From Paraburkholderia hospita (lineage in GTDB: Bacteria > Pseudomonadota > Gammaproteobacteria > Burkholderiales > Burkholderiaceae): DNA of 64,000 nucleotides. Where the stretch lies: assembly GCF_002902965.1 (NCBI RefSeq), contig NZ_CP026106.1:1364001-1428000 (forward strand), given 5' to 3'. The notes beneath the pieces are model-generated. The model was not told the origin of the DNA and did not search any database. It worked only from the letters and a program-made list of their open reading frames with translations. A program made the position numbers and the translations under genes. This document shows positions 1 through 8,746 of the stretch, piece after piece (positions within the stretch are counted from its first letter, which is position 1; each line of letters opens with the position of its first letter).

Positions 1-31
1 TTCAATCAATCTCTTATAGGAGGTACCAGCG

Positions 32-850
32 ATGCCTACGATCACCACTCCGGACGGCGTAAAGATCTTCTACAAGGACTGGGGGTCCGGTCAGCCGATC
101 GTCTTCAGCCATGGCTGGCCCCTGTCGGCCGACGACTGGGACGCCCAGATGATGTTTTTCCTTCACCACGGCTACCGGGTGATCGCCCATGACCGGCGTG
201 GGCACGGTCGGTCCGAGCAAGTCGGCACCGGCAACGACATGGACCACTGGGTCGCCGACCTCGCTGCACTGACCGAACACCTCGGCGTCCGCGACGCGAT
301 CCACATCGGGCACTCCACCGGCGGCGGCGAGGTGGCCCGCTACGTCGCTCGCCACGAGGAGCGGGTCGCCAAGGCAGTGCTGGTGGCCTCTTTGACGCCG
401 AACATGGTGAAAACCGACGCGAACCCTGCAGGTCAGCCGCGGGAGTGGTTCGACGCGGTTAAGTCAGGCGTGCTTGGCAACCGGTCGGAGTTTTACCGGG
501 CAGTCCCGGAGGGTCCGTTCTATGGATTCAACCGTCCCGGCGCCAAGCCGTCTGAGGCGGTGATCGCGAACTGGTGGCGCCAGGGCATGGCCGGCAGCGC
601 CCAGGCCCACTACGAGACCGTATTCTCCTGGCTGGAGGACTACACCGAAGATCTGAAGAAGATCACTGTGCCGGTACTGGTCATGCATGGCGAAGACGAC
701 CAGATCGTCCCGTTCGCCAGTTCGGTGCCCCGCGCGGTCGACCTGCTCGCGAACGGTGTGCTGAAGACATACTCTGGCTTCCCGCACGGCATGCTGACTA
801 CCCACGCGGACGTCCTCAACCCCGACCTTCTCGAGTTCATCAAATCCTGA
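32..850 (+). CDS. alpha/beta hydrolase, non-heme chloroperoxidase/arylesterase type
   Basis: The 272-residue protein has the alpha/beta hydrolase fold expected of cofactor-free haloperoxidases and arylesterases. Visible motifs are an oxyanion HGWP near residue 28, the nucleophile elbow GHSTGG with Ser95, an acid in HGEDDQIVP (Asp223) and His252 in GFPHGM. The triad is complete and the length is typical, so it should be an active cytosolic ester or peroxycarboxylate hydrolase; the substrate cannot be told. The ATG at 32 follows a strong AGGAGG site at 18-23. The gene stands alone at the window edge and a GC-rich stem-loop lies after it, so it is probably the end of its transcript. Confidence 0.85.
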   Translation: MPTITTPDGVKIFYKDWGSGQPIVFSHGWPLSADDWDAQMMFFLHHGYRVIAHDRRGHGRSEQVGTGNDMDHWVADLAALTEHLGVRDAIHIGHSTGGGEVARYVARHEERVAKAVLVASLTPNMVKTDANPAGQPREWFDAVKSGVLGNRSEFYRAVPEGPFYGFNRPGAKPSEAVIANWWRQGMAGSAQAHYETVFSWLEDYTEDLKKITVPVLVMHGEDDQIVPFASSVPRAVDLLANGVLKTYSGFPHGMLTTHADVLNPDLLEFIKS

Positions 851-1235
851 CGGGACGCCAGCCTGAACCAGAACCAGGCAATTCGAGTGGCGCGCTCCAC
901 GGGTGCGCCACTCGACCTACGTGTCCGCTTAGGGTCGGTTTGGAGCGTTCGCTGTCGGACCCGATGCGGCCAATATCGGTCTGTCGGCGCGCATCGCGCG
1001 GCAGGTTGCCTTGATAAGGGACCGCGGCATATCGTCCTCTGAATTTGCGTTCAGGATGGGTAATGACGTGGACCTGATTCGTGAACTGCCTGGCTGGCCA
1101 GTAAGCCATCCCGCCGGAACCACAACTCAGCCGTTAAGAAACAGGTTCTTATCCTTACGCGTACGCCCGTCATCGCTAGTCAGTATCCTGGACGGCGCCC
1201 GCTTGAGTCAGTTGATCGTCAATCTGCTAGAAGGA
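851..1235. other. intergenic region without recognised gene
   Basis: Between two convergent genes. It holds the stem-loop at 884-914 and short open frames without ribosome sites or family resemblance. I see no RNA gene or other element here. Confidence 0.6.
884..914 (+). terminator. GC-rich stem-loop after the hydrolase
   Basis: Ten-base perfect arms CGAGTGGCGC and GCGCCACTCG enclose an 11-base loop, 34 bases after the hydrolase stop. There is no T-tract, so it may be a weak intrinsic terminator or only a transcript-stabilising hairpin. Confidence 0.5.
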
Positions 1236-2264
1236 TCAGGGCTTTGGCGCGACCTGCACAATAACCTTGCCGAAGTTATGTCCTTCCAGCATGCCGAGAA
1301 ATGCCGCTGGCGCCTTCTCCAGACCTTCGACGATATCTTCCTTGTAACGAATCCGTCCTTCGCCGATACCGTCGGACACGATACGCAGAAACTCGGGATA
1401 GTGTTCGTCGGCAAACTCGTAGTTGATGAAGCCTCGCACCAGCAGGCTTTTTGTCAGTATCTGGCGCATCGTGGCCGCAAGCTGGTCGTTGGCGTTATTC
1501 CGATCGCCGCCGTATTGCGCGATGAGGCCGCACACTGGCACACGCGCGAAGCGGTTGAGCAGAGGCAGTACTGCCTGCCATATCTTGCCGCCGACGTTCT
1601 CGAAGTACACATCGATTCCATCCCGACAAGCCGCAGCCAACTGTTCGGCCATGTCAGGCGCGCGATGGTCGATCGCGGCGTCGAAGCCGAGTTCGTCCAG
1701 CAGGTAGCGGCATTTCTCCGAACCGCCGGCGATGCCGACTGCCCGCGCCCCGGCTATCCGCGCGAGCTGTCCGACGAGCGAGCCGACGGGACCACTGGCC
1801 GCCGCAACCACGACGGTGTCGCCGGGTTTGGGCTTGCCGATCAATATGAGGCCGGCGTACGCGGTGAATCCCGGCATGCCGAGCACGCCGAGCCGGGCTG
1901 AAGGTGCCGAGAGAGCGGGGTCGACCTTGCGCACTCCCGTACCGTCGATCACCGCATAGTCGCACCATCCGGTTGGAGCGAGCACGAGTTCACCTGCGCG
2001 ATAGTCGGGATGTCTGGATTCGATCACCTCGGCCACGGTTTCCCCGACCATCTTGTGATCGATTTCGACCGCCGGCGCATACGACTTGCGCGCATCCATC
2101 CGGCCTCGCATGTACGGGTCGAGCGACAGGTACAAAACACGAAGCAGCAGCCCATTCGGTGGCGTGTCCGGCAGCGTGGCTTGCTCAAGACGGAAATTGT
2201 CGACGGTCGGCTGTCCATCGGGACGAGAGGCGAGAACGATCTGTTTGAACGTGTCTATGGTCAT
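1236..2264 (-). CDS. NADP-dependent oxidoreductase, CurA/YncB type (MDR superfamily)
   Basis: The 342-residue protein belongs to the zinc-independent medium-chain reductases (leukotriene B4 12-hydroxydehydrogenase / curcumin reductase group), which reduce the double bond of enones with NADPH. It shows the early LSLDPYMRGRM block, the AASGPVGSLVGQ nucleotide loop, and the late segment ending in HNFGKVIVQV. Length matches the family. The reading frame is open further upstream to 2432, but ATG 2264 is preferred because it aligns with family N-termini and has a GGA eight bases upstream. It follows the DUF302 gene by 40 bp on the same strand, so it may be the last gene of that transcript. Confidence 0.85.
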   Translation of the reverse strand: MTIDTFKQIVLASRPDGQPTVDNFRLEQATLPDTPPNGLLLRVLYLSLDPYMRGRMDARKSYAPAVEIDHKMVGETVAEVIESRHPDYRAGELVLAPTGWCDYAVIDGTGVRKVDPALSAPSARLGVLGMPGFTAYAGLILIGKPKPGDTVVVAAASGPVGSLVGQLARIAGARAVGIAGGSEKCRYLLDELGFDAAIDHRAPDMAEQLAAACRDGIDVYFENVGGKIWQAVLPLLNRFARVPVCGLIAQYGGDRNNANDQLAATMRQILTKSLLVRGFINYEFADEHYPEFLRIVSDGIGEGRIRYKEDIVEGLEKAPAAFLGMLEGHNFGKVIVQVAPKP

Positions 2265-2304
2265 GGTGGATATCCGGGTCGTCAGCACGCCAGCCCGTCT
2301 GTTT

Positions 2305-2898
2305 CTATTGCAATACCGCAGCACAAAGTTTCGCCAGTCGATCGTCGAGTGAGCGGCCTTGAACGTCGATCTGGGCGCTGTGGAACTGGCTGAGTTGGGT
2401 CGAAGGCTTATCGTACTCGATCGTCGTACCACCCTGTGCGTTCTCGTACACCATGATGCGCAATGGCGCGTACAGTCCCGCCGCCATATTGACGCTGGTC
2501 ATTTCAGTCGCGGTGAGAATGTTGCCGGTGAAATACTCGGTGCCGTTCCTGCGCTGTCCTTTCAGCACGAGCCAGTCCCCATGCAGCCCAATGTAGTGGA
2601 TCACAAGCCCGTCGTTGCCAGCGGCTTTCTGAAGGGCGGTGCGCAATTCGTCGACCTTGTCCTGCTTCAGCAGCGTGCGGATATGATCGTCGAGTCGACC
2701 AAGACGGCTCTCCAGATCCTGTTTGACGAGCGCATAAGGTTTGCTGGACGAGACGGTCACATGATCGATAATCGTCTTTGTTTCCGACACCTCGACGGTC
2801 GCCGCCATCGCGGACGCACAGAACGCGCTCATGCTGATCGCAGCAATGGCGGCGGTAGTCAACGCAAGTCGTGAAGCGGCAGTACGTAAGTGAATCAC
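2305..2898 (-). CDS. DUF302 domain protein, exported
   Basis: The 197-residue protein starts with a signal peptide (hydrophobic run ending in SAMAA near residue 33), then a DUF302 domain of the TT1751 type with a tail resembling GRSLDDRLAKLCAAVLQ. Function is unknown; DUF302 proteins are small dimeric alpha-beta folds often found beside transporters. The GTG at 2898 is chosen because an AAGGAGA site lies seven bases upstream; the open frame to 2973 would put 25 odd residues before the signal peptide. It follows the ActP-like symporter by 46 bp and is probably co-transcribed with it. Confidence 0.75.
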   Translation of the reverse strand: MIHLRTAASRLALTTAAIAAISMSAFCASAMAATVEVSETKTIIDHVTVSSSKPYALVKQDLESRLGRLDDHIRTLLKQDKVDELRTALQKAAGNDGLVIHYIGLHGDWLVLKGQRRNGTEYFTGNILTATEMTSVNMAAGLYAPLRIMVYENAQGGTTIEYDKPSTQLSQFHSAQIDVQGRSLDDRLAKLCAAVLQ

Positions 2899-2944
2899 TG
2901 GGTGTCTCCTTGTTGGACAGATAGTTGGCTTGAGCGCTCTCGCG

Positions 2945-4531
2945 TCAGTGTTTCGACGCGGCTTCTGCGCCAAGGCCGCTTAGCATTCGAAGTTGCTGCG
3001 CATCGAAGGAGCCGTCGCCGGTGTTCTGACGTGTCGTGACCGATCCGATCCAGCCCGCGATAAAGCCCACGGGAATGCTGAACAGACCGGGATTCGAGAG
3101 CCAGAAGGGCGGGGTGGAATCCTTGAAGATGATGCCTTTCGCTCCGATAACGGCCGGACCCAGCAGCACGAGGCCGATCGAGGAAAGGGTGCCGGCGAGT
3201 ACCGCGGCCACTGCGCCTCGATCCGTAAAACGCCGCCAGTACATCGAGAAGAGAACCACGGGCAAGTTTGCGCTTGCCGCGATGGCAAACGCGAGCCCTA
3301 CGAGAAACGCGACATTGAAGGTCTTCACGAGCAGCGCGAGTCCCATGGCGGCGATACCGAAGACTATCGTGGCGATCTTCGCGATCACGACCTGCCGACG
3401 TTCCTTGTCGCGCGACGCCGAGAAGAGATGGCCGAAGATGTCGTGAGAAATGGTCGAGGCCGAGGAAATCATGATGCCCGAAACGACGGCGAGAATGGTT
3501 GCGAAAGCAATTGCCGAAACGCACGCGAGCAGAAGTTCGCCACCGGCAGAACCCGCACCGCCGCCAAGTGTCGTGGCGAGCAACGTGATGGCACTGTTTC
3601 CTGAACTGTGTGTCGCGAGAATCGCCGCCGGTCCCACGATCGCGGTGGCAGAAAACCCGAGCACGATCATCATGACGGCAAAGGACGTCATCACGATCAG
3701 GCCGATTTTCGCTGACTTTCTCGCCGCGACGGCGGACGGCACCGTGTAAAAACGGGTCATGACGTGCGGCAGGCCTGCTGTGCCCAACGCCAGGGCGAGC
3801 GTGAGTGACAGCGTATCCAGCGGGTCCTTGAAGTAGCCGCCGGGCACGAAGTACTGCGCTGGGTGCAGCGATGACAGGCGTGCCTTGTTGAATAGCGCGC
3901 CCACGTCGAAGGAAAAATGCGCCAGAGCAAGCAGCACGAGCACCGCGCCGGCAGTCCAGACGAGGACGGCCTTGACGATCTGCACGTAAGTCGCGGCCAC
4001 CATTCCGCCAAACAGCACATACGCGATCATGAGTACGCCGATCAGCACGATCGCGGCGTTGGCGCCGATCGGCAATAGCAGACTGGCCAGCGCGCCAGCG
4101 CCGACGAGTTGCGCGAGCAGATAGGCTAAAGAAATGATCAATGAAGAACCCGATGTGGCCGCTCGTACTGCGCGGCTGCGCAAGCGGAGTGCGACCACAT
4201 CCGAGAGGGTGTATTTGCCGCAATTTCTGACCGGCTCCGCGACGATCAGCATGATCATGATCCATCCGGCGATGAAGCCGACCTGGTAGACGATGCCGTC
4301 GAATCCGAACAGGGAAACGAGCCCCGTCACACCAAGGAACGAGCCCGCGGACATGAAGTCTCCCGCCAGCGCGAGGCCGTTCTGAACCGGCGACAGATTG
4401 CGTCCGGCTACGAAAAAGCCGGAGGTTCCGCGCGATCGGCGGGCGCTCCATCCGGTCAGAATGAGGCTGAGTCCGATGAATCCCACGAAGGCGATGATTC
4501 TGAGTCCGCCATGACTGATCAGGTTATTCAT
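2945..4531 (-). CDS. actP: sodium:solute symporter, ActP (cation/acetate symporter) family
   Basis: The 528-residue inner-membrane protein has about 13 hydrophobic segments and closely follows the ActP pattern: FFVAGRNLSPVQNGLALAGD, GKYTLSDVVALRLR, YVLFGGMVAATYVQIVKAVL and FAIAASANLPVVLFSMYW. ActP proteins import acetate and related short carboxylates with sodium. The ATG at 4531 overlaps the end of the DUF485 gene by eight bases, the usual yjcH-actP arrangement; a GTG at 4540 is also possible. Because the operon encodes CoA-transferase, hydratase and FAH genes, the cargo may be the acid these enzymes degrade and not acetate itself. Confidence 0.85.
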   Translation of the reverse strand: MNNLISHGGLRIIAFVGFIGLSLILTGWSARRSRGTSGFFVAGRNLSPVQNGLALAGDFMSAGSFLGVTGLVSLFGFDGIVYQVGFIAGWIMIMLIVAEPVRNCGKYTLSDVVALRLRSRAVRAATSGSSLIISLAYLLAQLVGAGALASLLLPIGANAAIVLIGVLMIAYVLFGGMVAATYVQIVKAVLVWTAGAVLVLLALAHFSFDVGALFNKARLSSLHPAQYFVPGGYFKDPLDTLSLTLALALGTAGLPHVMTRFYTVPSAVAARKSAKIGLIVMTSFAVMMIVLGFSATAIVGPAAILATHSSGNSAITLLATTLGGGAGSAGGELLLACVSAIAFATILAVVSGIMISSASTISHDIFGHLFSASRDKERRQVVIAKIATIVFGIAAMGLALLVKTFNVAFLVGLAFAIAASANLPVVLFSMYWRRFTDRGAVAAVLAGTLSSIGLVLLGPAVIGAKGIIFKDSTPPFWLSNPGLFSIPVGFIAGWIGSVTTRQNTGDGSFDAQQLRMLSGLGAEAASKH

Positions 4532-4898
4532 GTCGATCACCGTCCGGTTGTGCAGACGCGCTGCGAAGCAGTTCGGCCGCTTTCGGGTCGTAGGTTTGCT
4601 CGGCCCATGCGCAGTAGCCCCAAAAGGTAGCGATCGTGAGCGCGAACTGAATGACTACCGCAAGCAGTCCAAGGTTGAGTTCGCCGTAGACGGATACGGA
4701 CATCGCGCCAGGAAACTCCAGCACTGCGATCAACAGGCCAAAATAGATTCCCAGTGAGGTGTAAAGCAATGACCATACGAAGCGGTTCCGGAACTTTGCG
4801 AGCGCTTGCGTCTTCTCGACGAGTGACGAGCCGGATGATCTGACTTTCGTCACGTTTTGCCTCTCGAATTCCGCGTTGATTGATTCCATCGATTGCAT
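4524..4898 (-). CDS. DUF485 membrane protein (YjcH type)
   Basis: The 124-residue protein has two membrane segments (roughly residues 40-62 and 75-98) in the DUF485 pattern, seen in FRNRFVWSLLYTSLGIYF and FWGYCAWAEQTYDPKA. DUF485 genes regularly precede ActP symporters and are thought to be accessory subunits. The ATG at 4898 has a GGAGGAG site just upstream, and the stop overlaps the symporter start, implying translational coupling. Confidence 0.85.
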   Translation of the reverse strand: MQSMESINAEFERQNVTKVRSSGSSLVEKTQALAKFRNRFVWSLLYTSLGIYFGLLIAVLEFPGAMSVSVYGELNLGLLAVVIQFALTIATFWGYCAWAEQTYDPKAAELLRSASAQPDGDRHE

Positions 4899-4944
4899 GT
4901 CGGGTCTCCTCCGTTATGGTCGTCATGACAGACATCTGAAGTGG

Positions 4945-6273
4945 TCATCGCGAGCGCTTTGCCGGCAAGACTTCGCCGCGGCTCTCTCCAAATCCGATTC
5001 GTGCAAAGCCTGCTTTTTCGCAGTAGCCGCGCAGAATAATGGCGTCGCCATCCTCCACATAGCTGCGCTGTTCACCCGTACCCAGCGTGACGGGCTCGCT
5101 TGCGTTGCGTGCAAGTTCCATCAGCGCGCCGGCCTCCGATCTCTGCGGGCCTGAAATGGTGCCGCTACCAAGCAGGTCTCCCGGACGCAGATTGCAGCCG
5201 CCCACGGCGTGATGCGCGACCATCTGCGCGATGCTCCAGTACTGATGCTTGAAACTCGTGCGTGAGAGTTGCGTTGCCGGGAGATTCCCGGCTCTATGGC
5301 GAGAAGTCTCCATGCAGACTTCCAGTTGGATATCGATGGCGCCCGTCGTGCTGTTACGGTCAGAATCCAGATAAGGCAGCGGCTTTCCATCCGCGTCCGG
5401 GCGCGGCGGGGGAAGCCTGAAGGGCGCCAGTGCCTCCATGGTCACGATCCATGGCGAGATCGTGGTGGCAAAATTCTTTGCCAGAAACGGTCCTAGTGGC
5501 TGCATCTCCCACGCCTGAATATCGCGCGCGGACCAGTCGTTGAGCAGACATAGCCCGAATACATGACTGTCGGCCTGATCGAGATCGATCGGCTCGCCAG
5601 CTGCATTGCCTTGTCCAATGTAGATGCCGAGTTCGAGCTCGTAATCCAGCTTGCGCGAAGGAGAGAAGATCGGCGCTTCTTCACCCGGAAGCATGATTTG
5701 ACCCGCTGGGCGTCGGAACTGCTGACCACTTATTCCGATGCTTGAAACCCGGCCGTGGTATGCGATGGGTATCGACTTGAAGTTGGCGCCGACACCGTTC
5801 ATGCCGAGTAGCTTGCTGATGTTGGCCGCGTGATGAATCGAGGTGTAGAAGTCCGTGTAGTCGCCGATCTGCGCAGGCAGGCTGTGTTCCACTTCCGATT
5901 GCGGGATCAGACATGCCTCGATTGCCGCACGATCCTCCGAAGGGGCGCGCTCGTGAAGCGCAGCGAATAGCGCGTGTCGCAAAGCTCGCCATGCGGAGGG
6001 ACCCATTGAGAACAATGCATTGAGCACGGGCTGCGTGCATGCCCGCGCAGCCTCGCCCACGATTCCATTCAGACCGGCACGAGACGCCCACGCGGCGATG
6101 TCGATGACCTGATCGCCAATGGCGACCGCGCCCCGAAACGTCTCATCGACATTCCTTCTGCGGAAAACCGAAAACGGCAGGTTCTGGATTGGGAAGTCGC
6201 CTGCCTGTGCATTGGCGGACGCGACCCAACTGCGCGCAGCGGGGTCATGAGTCTGATTCAGAGTGTGTTGCAT
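4945..6273 (-). CDS. fahA: fumarylacetoacetase family hydrolase
   Basis: The 442-residue protein is a full-length fumarylacetoacetase, which cleaves 4-fumarylacetoacetate to fumarate and acetoacetate. The metal and catalytic residues of the family can be seen: DYTDFYTSIHHAANI (Asp, Tyr, His), the ELELGIYIG pair of acidic ligands, LLNDWSARDIQAWE (Asp, Arg, Gln), LGPFLAKNFATTISPW with the lysine, and GSGTISGP. The N-terminal FAH_N domain is present. No homogentisate dioxygenase or maleylacetoacetate isomerase is nearby. Its partners are CoA-transferase and crotonase genes, so the real substrate may be a different 3,5-diketo acid. It follows the CoA-transferase by 55 bp. Confidence 0.85.
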   Translation of the reverse strand: MQHTLNQTHDPAARSWVASANAQAGDFPIQNLPFSVFRRRNVDETFRGAVAIGDQVIDIAAWASRAGLNGIVGEAARACTQPVLNALFSMGPSAWRALRHALFAALHERAPSEDRAAIEACLIPQSEVEHSLPAQIGDYTDFYTSIHHAANISKLLGMNGVGANFKSIPIAYHGRVSSIGISGQQFRRPAGQIMLPGEEAPIFSPSRKLDYELELGIYIGQGNAAGEPIDLDQADSHVFGLCLLNDWSARDIQAWEMQPLGPFLAKNFATTISPWIVTMEALAPFRLPPPRPDADGKPLPYLDSDRNSTTGAIDIQLEVCMETSRHRAGNLPATQLSRTSFKHQYWSIAQMVAHHAVGGCNLRPGDLLGSGTISGPQRSEAGALMELARNASEPVTLGTGEQRSYVEDGDAIILRGYCEKAGFARIGFGESRGEVLPAKRSR

Positions 6274-6328
6274 GTTCGTCTCGATTCATTCGGGAAGGTG
6301 CGAGTCGTGCGCATCAAGGCATCGACGT

Positions 6329-7558
6329 TCAGTCGAACGGGCGCGCGGGGCCGAGCCGGCTGAGAAGGATTCCACGTTCCTGCAAATCCCGAATGAACGC
6401 TGCGCTGAGCTTGCGCTCGGAGAGCACCTCGGCGTTATGCTCACCCTGGAAAGCGGGGCTGCCCGGCTGCGGCAACTCGGACTGGCTGAAATGCCACGGC
6501 GCGCCGGGCATGCGTGTCGTGCCGCCTGATCTGTCGTCGACATCGACTAGCGCACCCCATTCCTGCACCCACTCGGATTCGGCGAACTCGTTGACGCTGC
6601 GGACCACGCCAATGGCCAGCCCTGCTTCGCTGACCTGCGTCTGGAGCAGATCCAGGTCGTTAAACGTGAGAATCCACGCGCGGACTTCGGCCAGTAAATC
6701 AGCAATGTTTTGCCGCCGCAAAAGCGCCGTGCCGAAGCGAGGGTCACTCAGCAGATCGTTGCGGCGCATCATCGCGCAATAACGCGAAAACATCGGCGTG
6801 TAGATTGGGCTGCCCGCTATGGTGAGTTGGCGTCCATCGGGCAAATCGAAGATGTGCGAATCGGGCGCCGAGAGAATGATCGGCTCGCCCTCGGTGTCGA
6901 TTTCCGACAGTTGTGCGCCCACGCGTTCGTTGACTGACAGCATGGTGGCGGCCATCGAGACATCGACGTGTTGCCCCTCGCCGGTTCGCGCGCGATGCTG
7001 AAGCGCGGCCAGAATACCGATGACGCCGTGAAGTCCGGTGTACATGTCTGCGTGGCTGCATGCGTCGTTACGGACTTCCGTAAGCGCATCGCCGAAATGG
7101 TGCTGGACGATGTCCGTCAGTCCCGACTCGGCCTGCACGGTCGGCGCGAACGCAGGCCGGTTGCGCCATGAGGTCGATTGTCCATAGCCGCTCAAAGAGG
7201 CGTAGATCACGGACGGGTTGAAAGCGCGCACCTGCTCGTAGCCAAGTCCAAAGCGGTTCAGCGTCCCAGGACGAAAATTCTCGACGATGATGTCCGCGTC
7301 GCGGCACATGTCGACCATGATAGAACGTGCCTCTGGGAAGTTGAGATCGAGGCTCACGTTGCGCTTGCCGGCGTTCTGCTGCACGTAGTACAGCGACATG
7401 TCGCCGATATGCGGCATGCTCACGCGGCCGATATCGCCGGAGGGCGGTTCGATCTTGGTCACGGTGGCGCCGAGATCGAGAAGCGTCTTGGTGCAATGCG
7501 GTCCGGCCAGCACTCGCGTGAAATCGATCACACGAATACCTTCGAGCGGTGCTGACAT
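6329..7558 (-). CDS. class III CoA-transferase (CaiB/BaiF family)
   Basis: The 409-residue protein carries the family N-terminus GIRVIDFTRVLAGPHCT, the VENFRPGTLNRFGLGY block and Asp171 in the HADMYTGLHG motif, the position of the aspartate that forms the acyl anhydride in formyl-CoA transferase. It should move CoA between carboxylic acids in the cytosol, here probably activating the acid brought in by the symporter. The ATG at 7558 starts two bases after the hydratase stop and its GGGAGA site lies inside the hydratase gene, so the two are coupled. Confidence 0.88.
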   Translation of the reverse strand: MSAPLEGIRVIDFTRVLAGPHCTKTLLDLGATVTKIEPPSGDIGRVSMPHIGDMSLYYVQQNAGKRNVSLDLNFPEARSIMVDMCRDADIIVENFRPGTLNRFGLGYEQVRAFNPSVIYASLSGYGQSTSWRNRPAFAPTVQAESGLTDIVQHHFGDALTEVRNDACSHADMYTGLHGVIGILAALQHRARTGEGQHVDVSMAATMLSVNERVGAQLSEIDTEGEPIILSAPDSHIFDLPDGRQLTIAGSPIYTPMFSRYCAMMRRNDLLSDPRFGTALLRRQNIADLLAEVRAWILTFNDLDLLQTQVSEAGLAIGVVRSVNEFAESEWVQEWGALVDVDDRSGGTTRMPGAPWHFSQSELPQPGSPAFQGEHNAEVLSERKLSAAFIRDLQERGILLSRLGPARPFD

Positions 7559-7560
7559 GA

Positions 7561-8331
7561 TCAGTCTCCCTTGAATTCGGCGGTGGCGGGCCCGGTCGCA
7601 AAGAACGAAGCGAAACCGCGTTCGCGATCGCCGGTCTTCCAGATCATGTTGTTGAGGTTGATCTGTTCCAGGTCTGCGCTGCGCACGCCACCATTTGCGG
7701 CGAGATTGGCCTGCTGCTTGATGCCGTTGAGGACTTTGGTCGGGCCCGCCGCCAGTTGCCGGGCGAACGACATGGCGGCAGTCTGCAGTTCGCCTTCGGG
7801 CACGACGTGATTGATGATTCCCCAGCGTTCGAATGCTTCCGCCGAATGCCGACGCCCGATCAGCGCGATTTCCTTGGCGCGCACGACACCCGCTCGCTGA
7901 ACGAGTCGCTGCGTGCCGCCGAGCAGCGGAATCAGGCCCACGATGTTCTCGACCTGGCCGAAGTAGGCCGTGTCCGCAGCGACGATCATGTCGCAGGTGA
8001 GCGCCAGTTCGAGGCCGCCGCCAAGCGCGGCGCCGTGAACGGCGGCGACGGTCGGGACGGGTGCGTTCTCCAGCACGTCGAGGAACTCGAGGAATAGATC
8101 GGCGTCGTGCTGGATGACTGTCTTGCCATTGGTAAATGAGCTCATTTCCGCGCCTGCGGAAAAGTGCCGCATATCGCTTTTGAGCACGATCGCGCGGGCG
8201 CCTTCGGCGACTGCACCGCGATATGCGGCGAGCAGATCCGCGATCATCGCGTCGTCGATCAGGTTGTGCGGTGGTTTGGCTAATGAAACGATTCCGACGG
8301 CGCCATCCATTTCAATCTTTACTGTGGTCAT
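7561..8331 (-). CDS. enoyl-CoA hydratase/isomerase (crotonase family)
   Basis: The 256-residue crotonase has the oxyanion block HGAALGGGLELAL with Glu108 and, 20 residues later, Glu128 in GQVENIVGLIPLLGGTQRL. Both glutamates of true hydratases are therefore kept. It would hydrate the enoyl-CoA made after CoA transfer. ATG 8331 is preferred over an upstream in-frame start at 8364 because it has an AGAGAGAA site and aligns with family N-termini. It is the first gene of a six-gene minus-strand operon and faces an AraC-family regulator across 415 bp. Confidence 0.88.
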   Translation of the reverse strand: MTTVKIEMDGAVGIVSLAKPPHNLIDDAMIADLLAAYRGAVAEGARAIVLKSDMRHFSAGAEMSSFTNGKTVIQHDADLFLEFLDVLENAPVPTVAAVHGAALGGGLELALTCDMIVAADTAYFGQVENIVGLIPLLGGTQRLVQRAGVVRAKEIALIGRRHSAEAFERWGIINHVVPEGELQTAAMSFARQLAAGPTKVLNGIKQQANLAANGGVRSADLEQINLNNMIWKTGDRERGFASFFATGPATAEFKGD

Positions 8332-8746
8332 GGTTCTCTCTGCAATGTGCAATAGGCAAGGCAAAAATCGCTGACAGCAGGCAGCGCTTGCCGCGCTGCA
8401 CGGGTGTGGGGCGGCTGACGAGTCCGTTACCGATGGGTTATACGGAAGCCTTCAACTGGAAGCGGCGGTCGTGTTGCATCGCCGCATGAGGGTCAATTGC
8501 GCCATCCATGAATCCGGAATGGGCGCTGATCAGGGTCGTCGCGAGTGCCAGAGCGTGGTTGGCTGAGGGCGTCAAGGCTTGTCTCCATCTGTTCTTCGGC
8601 TCGCGCCGTTGATGCTTACTATCTCAGCGAGCCTATTGGGCAGCAACGTTCAACCCTGCCAATTGCCGCGTCAAAGTGTGCCAACTGCGCTCGACGAAGA
8701 TCCGGAAAATGTGCGAGCATTGTTCGCAACTGGAGTGAGGCATATC
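8332..8746. other. divergent promoter region between catabolic operon and AraC gene
   Basis: This 415-bp stretch separates the first operon gene from the regulator start. An open frame runs in from 8579 (TTG) into the regulator but has no ribosome site. The region should hold both promoters and the regulator's sites; I cannot point to a convincing direct repeat. Confidence 0.5.

Noticed and set aside
4945..6273. Tyrosine degradation cluster
   Set aside because: The FAH gene suggested it, but no homogentisate dioxygenase or isomerase gene is present in the window and the partners are CoA enzymes.
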